From: Pempheris klunzingeri
Lineage: Eukaryota; Chordata; Actinopteri; Acropomatiformes; Pempheridae
DNA length: 64,000 bases
Direction of reading: 5' to 3'
Assembly: GCF_042242105.1 (NCBI RefSeq)
Contig: NC_092022.1
Coordinates: 8,986,001-9,050,000, forward strand
A program made the translations under genes and the position numbers. Shown in pieces: positions 49,051-62,400 of the stretch. The first letter of the stretch is position 1; every line of letters begins with the position of its first letter. A model generated the notes under the pieces. The model saw only the letters and a program-made list of their open reading frames with translations. It was not told the DNA's origin and searched no databases.

Positions 49051-51060
49051 TATTGCAGGAGTGGCGTACTGTAGGCCTATAGAGTATTTTTTTATACAAA
49101 AGGGGAGGGCATCAAACAGGGACCTGACCAGTTCATTTAATTTGTAGACTAATAAACCAGCACATACAGTGTTGTAAAACCCAAATCGAATATTCAAAGG
49201 ACTGCAGGACTTGTGTTTTTGTCAGAAAAAGCACACATGAAAAAGTGATCTGAAAGGTAATTTCCCGAAGCACGAGTTAGTCAGATTCAGGTAATTATTG
49301 CACATATCATTTCTCTTGGCTGGCTTTCTGCTTCGTGAAATAACACCTGAGCAAAACTATATTTGCACAGAGTTTCAATTACAACTAGCCGAGGTGAGAC
49401 TGACTCAACACAGCAAAACACATCACCGACATCAATCTTTACACATAATTTAGTTGTTTGTGTTGAGCCTTTGAGATCTATTTTTCATCTATTTTTCATA
49501 AAACAGAAGAAATTCTGCCAGAGGGATGAAATAAGAATTTATACTTTCCCCCTGAGCATTTTGACTTGTTTAGAGAATGGTCTAGGAATAAAAGAATAAA
49601 TATAAAGCCAAAAGAAAACTGACTATAAAGTCTTGAAGCGATCTCACCTCATCTACTCTTCCTCTTCTTCTTCTTATTAAAGTTGAGTCTAATGAGTTTT
49701 TGCACAGTTGAGCAGACTTGAAATGAGAATAAACATCGTTAGGATCCCACAGATCATGTAATTCTTGCAATTTGTCTTTATACATCATGCATAATATACA
49801 GTGCAGATGTGGGGATTAGGTTTAATAGCTTTTGATGTTACAACCAGAGATTTACGCCAACATTAGATGTTACCAGCAGATGGCGATAGAGGAACATCAA
49901 TAAAAGATGGTAACTGGGAAGAGGTCCAGCCTGAAGTCTATCATACAGTTGTAATCAGCCGTAACAGTATATGTATGCAAAATGTAATACAAGATCTGTC
50001 TTTAAAGCTATGTACAGTGTGTAATCTTTCATTTTTTTCCTCATTTGTTGGCATTCAAAGGATATTCTGCTCTCATATACTCACAAATAAAAATTCTCCC
50101 CTCAAGTGCTCTTGTTTTTAGCTTTTTGATTAATTTTTAAGGCTACTTTTGTCGCGAGCAATGCCCTCTTATTTTCACTGTTCAACCTCACATAGTTACA
50201 CATGTCCACACCTGGAAGCTGGCCGGTGAAACCACAGTCTTGGGCCTGGCTGGCACATGAGGGTAATGACGATGAAGAGAGGGCCTTTGATGTCCTTTAT
50301 TGGCATTAAAACATATCAAGGTTACACTTCATCAACAATCTAAGTGAAGTCAGTGAATTGTAATGAACTGATTCTTTCCCTCTTTGGTTTGGGAAAGTGA
50401 AAAAAACAATGTGGTAGTTTTTATGAAGCAGCTATAGGGGGCACTGCCTCACCGTCATGGAGGGAAAGAGAGAGAGGAGAGAGAGAGAGAGTGAGAGAGT
50501 GAAAGAGAGGGAGAGAGAGTGAGAGAGAGGAGGGGAGGGATGATAGATTCCATTTCTATTCTACCTTTAATCCAACTGTGAAATTCATAAGTAAAAGGCA
50601 GTCCTTTTTTTCATCTCAGGTAGTTCTCTGAAAGACCGTGTATTGCTGCATCAACTCCAAGTTTCATCATCACACCTTTACCAAAAAACACGACCCGCAG
50701 GCAGAAAAATGCCGCTTGATATACTGTATTGATCATGGCTGCATTTAAAAAATAGAAAAGCAAGATAAAAAAATTGTGAAAAGTTAATGTTCATTACACG
50801 AAGGTACACTGGGAAGCCTCACTCCGCACCTAATGAGCCATGTGACAGCAGTCAGGTTAACTTTTCCACAACATCAAAGATAATTTTCCTAATTAACCTC
50901 AGACACATGCAGGCGAATGCAAAGTCATGTTTATGGGCTGTAGCGGCTATCAGGTGCTACTCATCAAAGTACTAATGAATGTGTTGAGTTTCAGTTATGT
51001 AAATCCCAGCAAACCAAATGAACAAAATAAGTAGACATGCACGCCCACTTCTCCACTTTA
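49051..51060. other. Intergenic, no gene seen
   Basis: AT-rich, without supported exons. A CTCF-like motif is at 49873-49886 and a GA-rich tract at about 50461-50540, preceded by a TATAGGGGGCAC sequence. Confidence 0.55.
49873..49886 (+). promoter_or_regulatory. CTCF-like motif
   Basis: CCAGCAGATGGCGA matches the CTCF core consensus at 13 of 14 positions. It lies between the convergent slc7a5-like and tox2 genes. Occupancy is unknown. Confidence 0.45.
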
Positions 51061-51193
51061 AACATTTTATTACAGACAAAAGAAAACAAAAGAAGTATTT
51101 GTGACACAAAATGAATCTAATGCTGGTACATCCGTGTTGCACCAACAACAATTTCTGAAAAAATATTTATTATTCTAATAATAATGTCTGATC

Positions 51194-51233
<40 letters not shown>

Positions 51234-53722
51234 CACCCTGATGAAAATAAGCCAAAATGTTACTTCATATCATTCATAAATAGATGTGAAACCTGCAACC
51301 AAATTAAATAGAATGACCATATTGTAAAACATGATATTCAACAAAACAAAATGGGTTCTCTCGTCACTTGCTTTACAAATTAAAGAAGTACATTTGGCAG
51401 GTTTTTACACAAAATTAAAATATCTACCCCCATGACTGTTCCTCAGAAACGCAAATCCTGCTACAGTGAAAAAAACAAAATATCTTCTGAATTTTTTTTT
51501 CTTCACAAAAAATGAGAAAGATGAGTTCAACACAATTCTAAAACACCTAATAAAACTAGTCAAAAACTTTAAAACCCACTGTTATGTTTTTTTTTTCTTT
51601 AGTAACATTTCACATTTAGCAACTTTTTTTTATTCACCTGTACAAGTGGTGTGGGACTAGAGGGGGGGTGGGCGGGGTTACAGGTGGAGGGTCGGGGGGT
51701 CGGGGGGGTCCTTATAGACCAAGAGGATAAGAGGAGCTAAAAGGAGAGGTATCAACCTTTGACCTCTACAGTTCTGTAACGTCCTGAGGCCACGTAAAGA
51801 GAGCGACACTCTCTATCAGAACTCCGCCACTTACGGAGGAAATGGAGCGTTTTACAGTCTTTTGCATTTCTCTCACTGGTTTTGGAGAGAAGCAAGACCA
51901 GTGAACACAGTTTCAACACAACTTTTAGTGTGTGTATTCCCTCACTGAATCCGCCTGCACAAAAAATCACATAACCAAACAAAAAAGAATGTTAAAAAAA
52001 GAAAGCAAGGGACTGCAGCTAAATACACACATAAAGAGGGATCCATTTTGGTGATATTTACAATCACTCTGTGAGAAATAAAGGAAATGCGGGAGTCCTT
52101 TACTAGGGGCAAGGATGATTTACAAATGTCTTATGTGTTTGTGACTATCTTCATTAAAATTTCGCTTTGCTTTCACTCAGTCGGGGTGTTTCAGTCTTTC
52201 CTGAAGTACATCCACCCCTGCTGAGGTGACTATGTTCTAGTTTCCTGCATTAGCTTTTCTACCCAAGACCCCTACGCTTTGAGTATGCTTGGAGCATTTC
52301 ATCTCCCCAATGAGGGCAGTCCATGGCAAACATAGAGTGATGGAGTGGGGAGCAGAGAAAGCATCTTTAAAAAATTCAAAACAAAATGAGAAGACATTTT
52401 TTGGTCTTCATTTCCAGTATGTCGGCATGGCTTAAAGCTCACTGCCCTCGCAAAAAGAAAAAAAAAAAGTAAAGTTCACTGATAAGGAAAAAGAAACAAA
52501 AAAAACAAGAGAAGTGCCTCAGGCTTCTGGCCGATCTAAGTGCTTGGCAAATAGGTGAAGTTACTGCAGCAGTCTTTGGGATTTTCGAAATCCGTCACAA
52601 AAAAAAAAAAAAAGAAAAAACAAGATGGTGTAGAAGCTGATACATTGATGACGTTGTTGTTGTTATGTTGGAAAGCTCCCTGGAGTCTGACATTTGGAGG
52701 TCTTTCAACTTCAAGTGAGGTAGAGAGGCTTGTCCCGAGCTCCCATGCCACTGCTGAGGAAGAAGAAACTGTATCAATGTATGTCTTGATAAATGTGAAT
52801 ACTATGATGTTCTGACTGCAAGTATCTCTATATTTCACCAGGAAATCCTAGTGAGATTATGAAATCTTTTTTCAAGGAAGACCTGGCTCAGACAGCAGCT
52901 CCAAAACAAACACAAAAGCTGTCAGCAAACAACAGACATCAATCAGTATGAAGAGAAATACAAAAGTCGGAATGAAGAAGGCAGATCACTTGGTGCTTGA
53001 AATGTCAAATACAAAGTCTGTTCTCCGGTTACCTTTACTGACACACTGGAAAAAAAATTAAGCATCCCCCTAAAACTCCAAACTACAATGATCTGACGAG
53101 AGGGAGAAGGTTTTAAGAAAAGACTCTGTCTACTTCAAAGAGCATCAAACATGATTTGACCCAGGCACGATCCCATTTGACATACAGATGAATCAGCTCT
53201 AAATACAGGAGATACTGACTTCCAGCTCTGCCGCCTCTCGGAATAGCAACGCCAAGTTTAAGGTGTGAGACAAAACAACATTCCTCTTGTACCTGCTTGA
53301 ATAGCTTGATTCAATAAGGCAATGTGTGCTGAGCGAAACACAGGGAAACTTAATTGGATGTCACACTTTTCCCAAGCTCGGTAATAGCATTGTTCTACTG
53401 CCGCATTACTCATTTCAATTTCAAGGAGACGCTTTGCCTTAGCAGAGAAATCGCGGTTTATGATTAATACTGTCTGAGACCCTGAGTGTGAGAGTGAAGT
53501 GGCTTAGAGCCACTCATTTGGAAAATGAGTAACTGTCAGACAACTACTTAATATTTCCAACAATCAAATGTCCTGGATTGGATTGAAAGAGGCGAAGAAA
53601 CTTTAATTGTGGGTCGTCTTTTCGTGGCTAACTCGATGTGATTTCTTCTTGTTCAGCCGTCGCACAACATTCACAAACATTCCCCACTACCACGGCACAA
53701 TGAGGTGAGTGATGTGATGGCC
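51061..53722 (-). other. tox2: Probable tox2 3'UTR
   Basis: No coding frame is convincing. On the minus strand an AATAAA hexamer reads at 51071-51066, which would end a 3'UTR of about 2.65 kb from the TGA at 53725-53723. An AAT trinucleotide run at 51194-51232 is downstream-adjacent sequence included here for position. A final short coding exon ending in the RDKxLYLT tail typical of TOX proteins was searched for here by eye and not found. Confidence 0.4.
51194..51232. repeat. (AAT)n microsatellite
   Basis: About 13 tandem AAT units just inside the probable tox2 3'UTR end. Confidence 0.95.
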
Positions 53723-55782
53723 TCACCCGCAGTGGTTGGGTCCACAGTCCCTGTTGCAGTACTCGCTGTCCCAGTCAGGGTTCTGGCCGTGCACTGGGTT
53801 AGGGGCCCCTGGAGACTGTGAGCCCCCGACACTGTTCTGGTACTCAGCCTGAATATGGGAGAATCCCTGTAGATCGGAGGAGAGGAGCGGAGGGAGGAGA
53901 AGAGGTTATATCATCCAAGCTTTGAGCTAGAAACTGTATGAGGCCAACTGTTGCCAGTGGTCTTTATCAGCTGCTTTTGAGCTCTGAAACAGAAATAGCA
54001 TTTTTTCTCTCTCACCATTTACTCTCATTGCTTGGTTAAAAAGGGTCTCAAAATCACACTTATTACACCGACATGACACCCTCCCACTGGATTGGAGACA
54101 TTAAAGACTCTGGGGGACAGGAGGAAATTGTCCGTTTGCCACTAAATGCTTGAACAAAGTAACATTTTTAAAAATATTTTTGCACAATGTGCCTTGTTCT
54201 TCATTTATATACTAAAAGCGTGATTAAGGCCTGTTTTACAATACAATGAGATTAAAATGAGAGCAACTGATAAAAACTATAGATAATATCTGAATCATAA
54301 GCAGAACAGCATTAGAGCCCGAAGCTCTACGAAATACCAACAAGGCATAAGTGTAATAAATATATATCAGAGATGAATAATCATTAAAAATATTTAGTCA
54401 CATGATTACAGGTGAACAATCTGCACACATTTTACGAGGTGATTATAAGAGGAGCTTTGGCAGATGCATGCGTTTCATCGTTTTTTTTTTAATAATGGCC
54501 AGACCAACCTGTTGGCTGAGAGGAGGGGAATGCAGAGGCGCCTGGAGCCCCATTTGGTGTGAGATGATTGGCTGCGACTGCTGCATGCGGATTGGCTGGT
54601 TGAGCAGGGAGCTCTGGTGCAGGGACAGCTGGGCGTGGGGGTGCAGAGGTGGGCTGATCTGGAAGGGAGCTGGGGGAGAGGCACTCATGCTGGGCGGCAG
54701 CATCTGGGATTGGCTGAGGGTCGGGGCCAGGGTGTGGCGGGGCGGCCCGGCATAGCTCTGGAGGTCCGACAGGGGGAAGGAGCCCGGCGGTCCCAGGTAT
54801 GGTGAGGATGGCTGGGGGGGCACGCTGTACAGGGGCTGCTTCGGGGGCAGCAGGTGGGAGGGCTGGCTGGTCTGCTGGGCACTTTTTGGTTCAGGATCAT
54901 TGTATGTCTGTTGATGAATGAAACTGAGTTTTAATAAGTTAATTAACTCTCAATTAATTGCATACAATCTGGAACCTGAAACCCCCAAAACATCACAATA
55001 ACACATCAATCATCATTCATCAAGCTCTGATCAGAACACATCATTATTTTAATAGCAGCATCCTTTACACTTAAAACTAAACTTCTGCCCTGACATGTAG
55101 CTTAAAGGGAACTTTTGCTATTTGTCAACCTGACTCATAACAGACAGGTAAGTCAGCCACGTTAAAAAGTAGGAGAATTTCTACATTATGCTGTTTGCTG
55201 CAACAGCAGGGATTTCCAGGGGACTATTTTCTGTCTTTACTTTTTATTAGACTCGCAGACACGTTTTTAAAGGAGTTGTTTGAAAAATACACTTAATTGG
55301 TTTGTTGCCAAGAGTTGAATGACAGATCTAGAGAATAAGGCGAACTGTTTCTCCCTTGTATCTATTTTTATGCTAAGCTAAGCTACGGCTTCAGCTTCAC
55401 ATAAAGACAGACATGAGAGTCGTTTTGAGTAAGTTTAAGATTAACGCTATGATATAGATGGTGTGTAAAAATCATGATGACTAGTCATTACATAAGAATA
55501 ACACCCAGGTTGACACATACTGGATTGTCCCTTTACACATTTTCCCACCGCCTTCCTTCCTCAGTTGATTCTGTCCAAATTCTTGTCAGCTGCTTCACTA
55601 CAGAGCTGCTTGTTTGGTGCAGCTGTCCAATATAGTTTTAACAGGACAGTTGACACTAAAAGCTTCTAACAGCAAATCTTTTTCAGCATGTTGATGCTCA
55701 CTTTATAATCACTGGGTATGTGTTTAATTTTCAGTCCATCCCTTAGTTTGATCTAACAGCTTTCACTATTTATTTTGCAATA

Positions 55783-55818
<36 letters not shown>

Positions 55819-56162
55819 AAACAGGCAAACAGGCTGACTGGCAGGAAAGAGATGCAGTGCTTTTAAAAGAAAAGACAAAACTCCACCGAAATCACCCAAA
55901 CTTCACCTATCGCATTTTGGAAAGTATCACCCTGAGCAGGCGCAGCACCTACAAAATACCCCACCTCCACCTCAACCCCGCCCCGCCCTCTCCAGGCCCC
56001 TATGATGAGCTGTCAGATTGCTCATCTCCAGCCATCAGTGTTGATTAGAAGGTAATGGAGCCCATTTGTATGAATAGAGCTGGGGCCGAGGTAATGATCA
56101 ATAGACACCTTGACAGATAGATGGGAAAAGGAGAGAGAGACACACACACACACGCATTCACA

Positions 56163-56199
<37 letters not shown>

Positions 56200-59100
56200 G
56201 CAGGAACCCAGGCAGAGAAATGAGGCTGTTTGCCTGCAGAACAAATGGAATGACAAAAGGAATCTTCCCCATACTACATTGTGTGTTGTTAATACAAGAC
56301 GGCACTAAACAATGCAATCCACAGCCCTCCTTTTTGCCTTCCTTTATTCCCTGTGCTGCTACGCTGTTGTGTGCAAGATGCCATCATTCACTGGGCAAAA
56401 GGGATGTCATAGATCAGAATTAGCAGGAAGGTGTCAGAGGTGGAAACAGCAGTAAAGCCTATGATTGCTTGCGTTGATTTGGTTGTACTTCCTGTTGAAG
56501 AAGATGAGATGGAGGAAATCGATGATCTAATGCATGACACAGGTGTCTGTTGGTGTGAGATACATTTTGTGCTTATATTCTGTAAGGATACATACAACAC
56601 AGACTTAAACCTGATATCACGAATAGTACATGAGAGAGCAATAGTTTTCCATCCTCCATCACTAATACATGTAATGGCCATATGCTTGTGTGCTCAGAGT
56701 GGTTGACCCCTCCCCCAACTATATCACCATACCAACTACAATCCCCAACCCCCAACATCTGCATCCTATGGAAATCATGTATTGTTCCAAATATGGCCAG
56801 CCCTTTTTGCATCAGATACCCCCACCCATTCCACCAGCAGCACCACCTCATCCCAAGGAAGCCCCGCCCAGCCCATTAGCAGGGATTTTCCATCCAATCC
56901 ATCATCAGTCTCAGCCAGGGCATGTGTGTCATAAGTGTTACCTTGGAAACCAGACTGGCTCGGTACGCGGCCAAGGCTTTCAGGTACTCTTTCTTAGCTG
57001 CCTCGGTTTTCCTCTTGTACGCCTGTGAAGAAGAAAAAAAAAAAAATCAAAACAAGAGGCTTTGGGTGAGAGGAGAGGTTGACATGCTCATAAATGTGCA
57101 GACACGTGTCTGTCTCTCAATACACACACGCTTTTTATCTTAACACTTTCTTAAAAACACACATGCGCACACACACACACACACAAACATGCACGCAGAA
57201 ACACACACACACGAACACGCGCACACACACGTCCTTAATGTTGCCCTTTCCATCAGAGCCAATGGTACAGAACACCTCTATTTCCTCATCACAGCACTAA
57301 AACTCCCTCATCTCAATGTGTCTCCCTCTATTGTAGCAACACATCATTTCCATTCCAATCCACCTAGAGAAATGAACTGGAACTTCTCTCTCTCCCCCCT
57401 CTGCCTGTCTCTCTCTCTCTCTCCTTTTAGCTCTACAAAAACACTCCTATCAGCATACTAACATTAATGATACACCAGAATGGTTGTTGTCATTTGGCAC
57501 ATTATGATACAATCTCTGCCTGTCTTTGAGTTTTGTTTGAAACTGCCTTCCATATTGTTGCGGTGATGTATGGACCTCTGCTGCTGCTGTGTTTGAATAA
57601 ACTCAGTGTTTGTTTGCATAAGGAAAGTGGATTTATGACAGCATATGAATGTGTGTTTTTGCATGCAGGTATGTACGTAGGATGCAGTTGAGTGTCTGAA
57701 AATAAGGCCATTACCTATAAGGACTATAGGCAAAATGTCTATTATGCCAAACAAAACAAAAAAGAGACAGGAGTATGTTTGTCAGTAGGAAAAATAAATA
57801 TTTATGCAGTGTAGGTTTTATGTAGGCCTAGGTATAGAAATGATCTTAAACCTGTGACCACTGGTACTGATACCAAAATGTGTTCTTTTATCAATACTGA
57901 TACATCGAAAAAGCACGCTGTGCTTGATGTGCTTTCCACAGAACTGATGCTCCACACCAAGAGGAAACAATCTGGAAAATATAATGCTTTTCAATACATA
58001 TACTTTGTCTTGACACAGTGTCCTTACACACTCTCCTCATCCCAAGAGGACTGCTAATAGCAGAAGAAGCTAACAACTGTGGTTTCTCTTTGAGCCGTAT
58101 ACCCATAAGACAAAACATCATGACCTCCTAGAACTCTGGCATCATTAGCATTTCCTGCCTATTACTGCTGAGCTGGAAATGACGTTAAAAAGCAACAAAA
58201 AAACTATAGACTACTCTTCCTGGATAGCCGAGATGCCCTTCAGCTGAATCCAAGGACGAGATGATAGCGAGAGGAGGATTGCTAATTCTGTATTCTAGGC
58301 AGGATCAAAATAGCAGGCGAGAGATATAAATAAAGAGAGTGGAAATGAGAACTTCACACATCCCTGCTTGTCAGGGGGCCAATGAAGATCTATGGTGCAG
58401 AGGCATCAGGTATGGAGGCTGGAGGGACACAGGAAGTGTGGACCGTACCTGGGCCTGGAGCTTTGTGGAGTTTTGTTTTGGCAAAGAAGATGATTTTCAC
58501 TTTCTCCACTATATTTTTGGAAAATCTTTTTTACACTGCACTACTAAGAAGAACTCAGATGGCGCCTTTGCATTGTGACAGTTGGAACCGACGAGGTTTT
58601 GTGTGTGTTCATATCTTATTGTTTGCTTTTGCAGCGGCACACCAGCTCATGGGTATGAATGTATTTACCCACTGCATAACAAATCAGTCCTAGACTCCTG
58701 AAATGTCCCCAGGTGTGTTTATATTTTTCCCATATTGACCATTTCTTGCCTGTAAAATGTCCAGCTTTGTTAGTCTCAGAATGTTTTATGGCTGCTGTTG
58801 CACAGAAACCAACCCCCACCCTTCCCATCCTTCGCTTTGCTAGAATTAAATTTAGAAAGAAAACCATTTTTACGAGAGTCAGGGGAGTGGGGATAAACGG
58901 ATGGATTATCTTTAGAAAGAGAGGAACTAGCTCATTAAGGTGAGGTGTATCTCACAGCAATGTTCTGGTAATTACACAGCACATAATGTCAGGGAAAGGC
59001 TGCTTGCCTGCTGCAGCATAAATGCCATCTACCGGTTGGAAGAGAATGTGTACATGCGACTGTATATGTGGAGGTGATACAGTTAATTTTTTTGGCTAGT

Positions 59101-59411
59101 CAGTAACGTTTTTGTTGATAGTGTGTGACAATTTATAAAAAGTTTATTTTACAGATATTACAGACGTGCATATCCCGTACCTGCTTCTGTTCCTCTCCTA
59201 GGCTGTCCCACATCGAGGCCACGATCTTGGAGACGTCACCAAATGTGGCATTGGGGTTTTGGCCCTTGATGGCTGCCTGGGTGTCTCTGAAGAAGAGCGC
59301 ATAGGCCGACACAGGTTTCTGTGGCTCATTGGGGTCCTTCTTCTTCTTCTTCTTTTGAGGTTTGGGTTTGGGCTTCATCATTTCTGCTGAGGCTCGCTTC
59401 TCACTGTTTAT
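53723..59411 (-). CDS. tox2: TOX high mobility group box family member 2, 3' part
   Basis: Exons on the minus strand: 59411-59181, 57022-56942, 54907-54509 and 53866-53723, all joined in phase 0. The first carries a Lys-rich nuclear-localisation run followed by [15 protein letters not shown], the start of the HMG box; the second (27 residues) completes it. The third is Pro/Gln/Ser-rich, with LLPPKQP and a QISPPLHPH segment. TOX proteins bind DNA through the HMG box in the nucleus and regulate transcription. [20 protein letters not shown] and WDSLGEEQ favour TOX2 over TOX. The 5' exons (transactivation region) lie beyond 64000. The reading frame ends NHCG then TGA, but the same place is a gtgagg donor, so a further exon is possible. 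The gene faces slc7a5-like tail to tail. Confidence 0.9.
55264..55460 (+). repeat. Dispersed SINE/MITE-like repeat
   Basis: The text with GAACTGTTTCTCCCTTGTATC, TTTATGCTAAGCTAAGCTA and CTTCACATAAAGACAGACATG matches a short dispersed repeat that I recognise as common in percomorph fish. Class and exact ends are uncertain. Confidence 0.5.
56140..56193. repeat. (CA)n microsatellite, interrupted
   Basis: CA runs with CG and TCA interruptions, in a tox2 intron. Confidence 0.9.
57023..59180 (-). other. tox2: tox2 intron between the two HMG-box exons
   Basis: This 2.2 kb intron interrupts the HMG box coding sequence. An AC-rich run lies at 57167-57232. No other gene is seen. Confidence 0.6.
57167..57232. 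repeat. AC-rich microsatellite, imperfect
   Basis: AC runs with GC and GA interruptions, in the tox2 intron between the HMG-box exons. Confidence 0.9.
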
Positions 59412-62400
59412 CTGGAGGCAGAAAGAGGGATGGAGGGACAAGAGAAGGAGAGACAAAGACATTGCTGGTCATAAATCAGTTGATGAAAATAACTCTTTTG
59501 CTGCAGCTACTACGGAAAAAAAGCTTGAGCAGTCTTCCAGTACACCGTGTATTTATGGGTATACTGAATACGATTTTTTCGGGGTTAAGTATATATTTAA
59601 AAAAAGAAAACTCATCATTAATTCCTGTGCACATGACGCTAAACATAGATGAAATGGCCAAATAGAACATTTAATAAATGCTGAACAAGGATGAGAGCAG
59701 AGTTCTGCGAAGAGCAGCCGCTGCTTGTTCTGAGAAGAGAAAGCAGATCAATTTACGGACATGGGTGAACGAAGGACTAACAGGACGTCAGCGTGGCAGG
59801 TTAGCCTCTGGGGTGTTGGAGGGGATAGAGAGGTGTGTTTAGGAGAAACTGGCCAAACATGGGATGGTGGGGGGGGGGGGGGTCTGGGATAATTAAAATG
59901 TCATTGGTAGCAGTTACACTTGGTTTCACACAGGTGCCACTTTATCAGTTGCTAAATCTCTGGATTCATGGATATTTTCAGATTTCCTCTCAATCTTTAT
60001 TTTGTCTCTTTCGAGTAGATCACAAGGCATTCAATTCCACTTTCTGAGGAAACCATAAAAAAAGGATTAAATCTATATTTTTCATAGGATGTACCCAGTT
60101 GGTTTGTCAACAATAACACACTGCAATCTCACTACATTTTCAGGAGGCAAAAACTGCTCACATCTGTGCGATGCACTCGATCCAACACACATGAATACAT
60201 TTTCATTTTCCGTGCAGGCTTTGACAGGGAGTCAAATCCAGGTCACCTGATCCTGGTTGTGATTCTATATGGAAATTGCCTTCTTTGCTGAGGAGAACAC
60301 ATCAAGCAGGGGAGTGAGAGAGAGAAAGATAAGGAGAAAGAGAGAGAAGAGGTGCAGCTGAGGGAGGATGGCAAGGAAGAAGTGACGGCTTGATATAGCC
60401 ATTAGTATCGGTGGAACATCAGTTAACCTGATTTCTAGGCTCCTATAAAGGCAGGAAAAAACAATCCAATTTCCACTCATATAATAGAAGATATAATGAC
60501 ACACTGAATATATAATGATATACATTGGTGTTATGCCAAGTGAGGGATGTTTATGTGCCATTTCTACGGTTGACAGGTTATGGAGAATTAATCAAATGTT
60601 GTTAGGGGTTCGAGTGAAATGAGAGTGAAGTCCTTTTTTTTTTGGCAACGAGAGCTCATCTCCAAGGCAAAGTTCCTATTTCATCAGGTTGCATTTTAGA
60701 AATTTTAAACAGCTTTGAATGTTCTCTTTCATGATCCACTGATCCTGGGTTTCAGTGTTAAAACTCAGCAGGAGGAGAACAAACCGTAAAAAAGATTTGT
60801 CCCTGTGCGAGTATCAAACAGCAACTTGAGGACATTTAAAGACGTTCACATCCATCTAATGCATACTTATCACAGGATTAAGCAACAGCCATGTTTTCCC
60901 CTTTAACTGTCAATTGGAAAACAGAAAATGACTGCCTTTGAAAAGCGCATTGTTTCAGAAAAGCATTTGCAGCTGAACAACACACTGTATTCCACACAGC
61001 ATGAAATTAACTAATCAAAATTCAACGTCCAGGAGCACATTTGGCAGCTAAAGAAAAACTTCAAACCGGCTTTTGTGGTGTGCAGAAATGAATGGATGTT
61101 CTCATTCAGGGTGATGTGAAAGTATTGCTTGTCTATTTCACAGCTTACAGGTAATATTAATTTTTTTTGTGTGTGAGTACGCCTGGTTTCATTAAAAAAT
61201 AATCATCCCTCACTTTTAGGCAATGAGGCAGAAGACAGGCATTTGAAACGACATCTGTTCCACCCAAGCCTTTGAAGTGAAAATAGAATAAACTGAAGGT
61301 AGAGCTAATGGAATGACAAAATAGAAAAAAAAAAAGGCTAAATAATCTCCAGGAAAATTCACATGTATTCACACAGAGAAAAGAACAATGACACTCAACA
61401 GCTTGCAGCTACATGCAATCAACCAGGAGAACAAACCACATATTCTTTCATTTCTTTATGAATTTGTTTTTTGTAAGATTCATGTTTGTGAACTTACAAG
61501 AGGTCAACAGAGGAGGATGAAATAACAATGACACTGAAAGGCTGAAATGAAAATGAATGGAGATGAATGGAGATGGCTCATTATACCTTTAAGGAGAGTA
61601 CAATAAACCAAAACTCCACTCACCACAGTGTTAATCATTTTCCTTCAATAGCAGCATTACAGGACAAATCCATCCTTCAATCCTCTTGGATACATAATCA
61701 ATGTGTCAATTTGTAGGAGGGGGTTTTGGCAGAGACACTGTGGAGTTTGTAACCAGAATAAAATTCCCATCTGATATCTAATGTCAGATATAGTTGGATA
61801 ACTTTATGTGGATACATTTATTCAAATGTTGGAACCAGTGGTTGGATTTGTTCCTTTTTCCTTTCATCACAAACATATTCAACAGAGCAGTTTTACTTGC
61901 TGGATTTACACCCTATTGAGAGTGGATAAACAAATATCCACCACATACCCACTACACAATATCAAGCTTATTTTCTTTGACTTTTCTGTAATGACTATGA
62001 CAGCTGTTGTTATCAGCTGAGTAAAAGAAAGAGTGACATCCCTTCTTCATAATGCAGCATCTTGTGGCTGCACTGCATCCTGGTCTATTTTCTGATACTG
62101 TCAGTGGAGAGATTGGTATCTAGTCCTCTTCTACGATGGATTTCTCCCCGTGTGACTGTTGATACAAAATGTTGAGTCCGTAAAGTAGCTCTTTGATTTT
62201 GATGTGCTGACACTGGATCTGTGACATTTACCATTCATATTTCAGACTGCTGAACATTTATCTCCTGCCCAGCAGTATTGTCATTGTGCTGGACAAATGT
62301 TATTTTGTTACATTTGTCCACACATCCACATTGAGAGGAAAAATACATGCATAGCCTCCTAACAGACCGAATAACAATGTGCAAGCTGTGTTGCTTCTAG

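Larger units (their letters stand above)
54908..56941 (-). other. tox2: tox2 intron with dispersed repeat
   Basis: A 2.0 kb intron. It contains a dispersed repeat at about 55264-55460 and AC runs at about 55785-55815 and 56165-56193. No coding frame is supported. Confidence 0.6.

Noticed and set aside
59022..59035. CTCF-like ATGCCATCTACCGG
   Set aside because: It has two mismatches to the core consensus, so it was not listed as a site.
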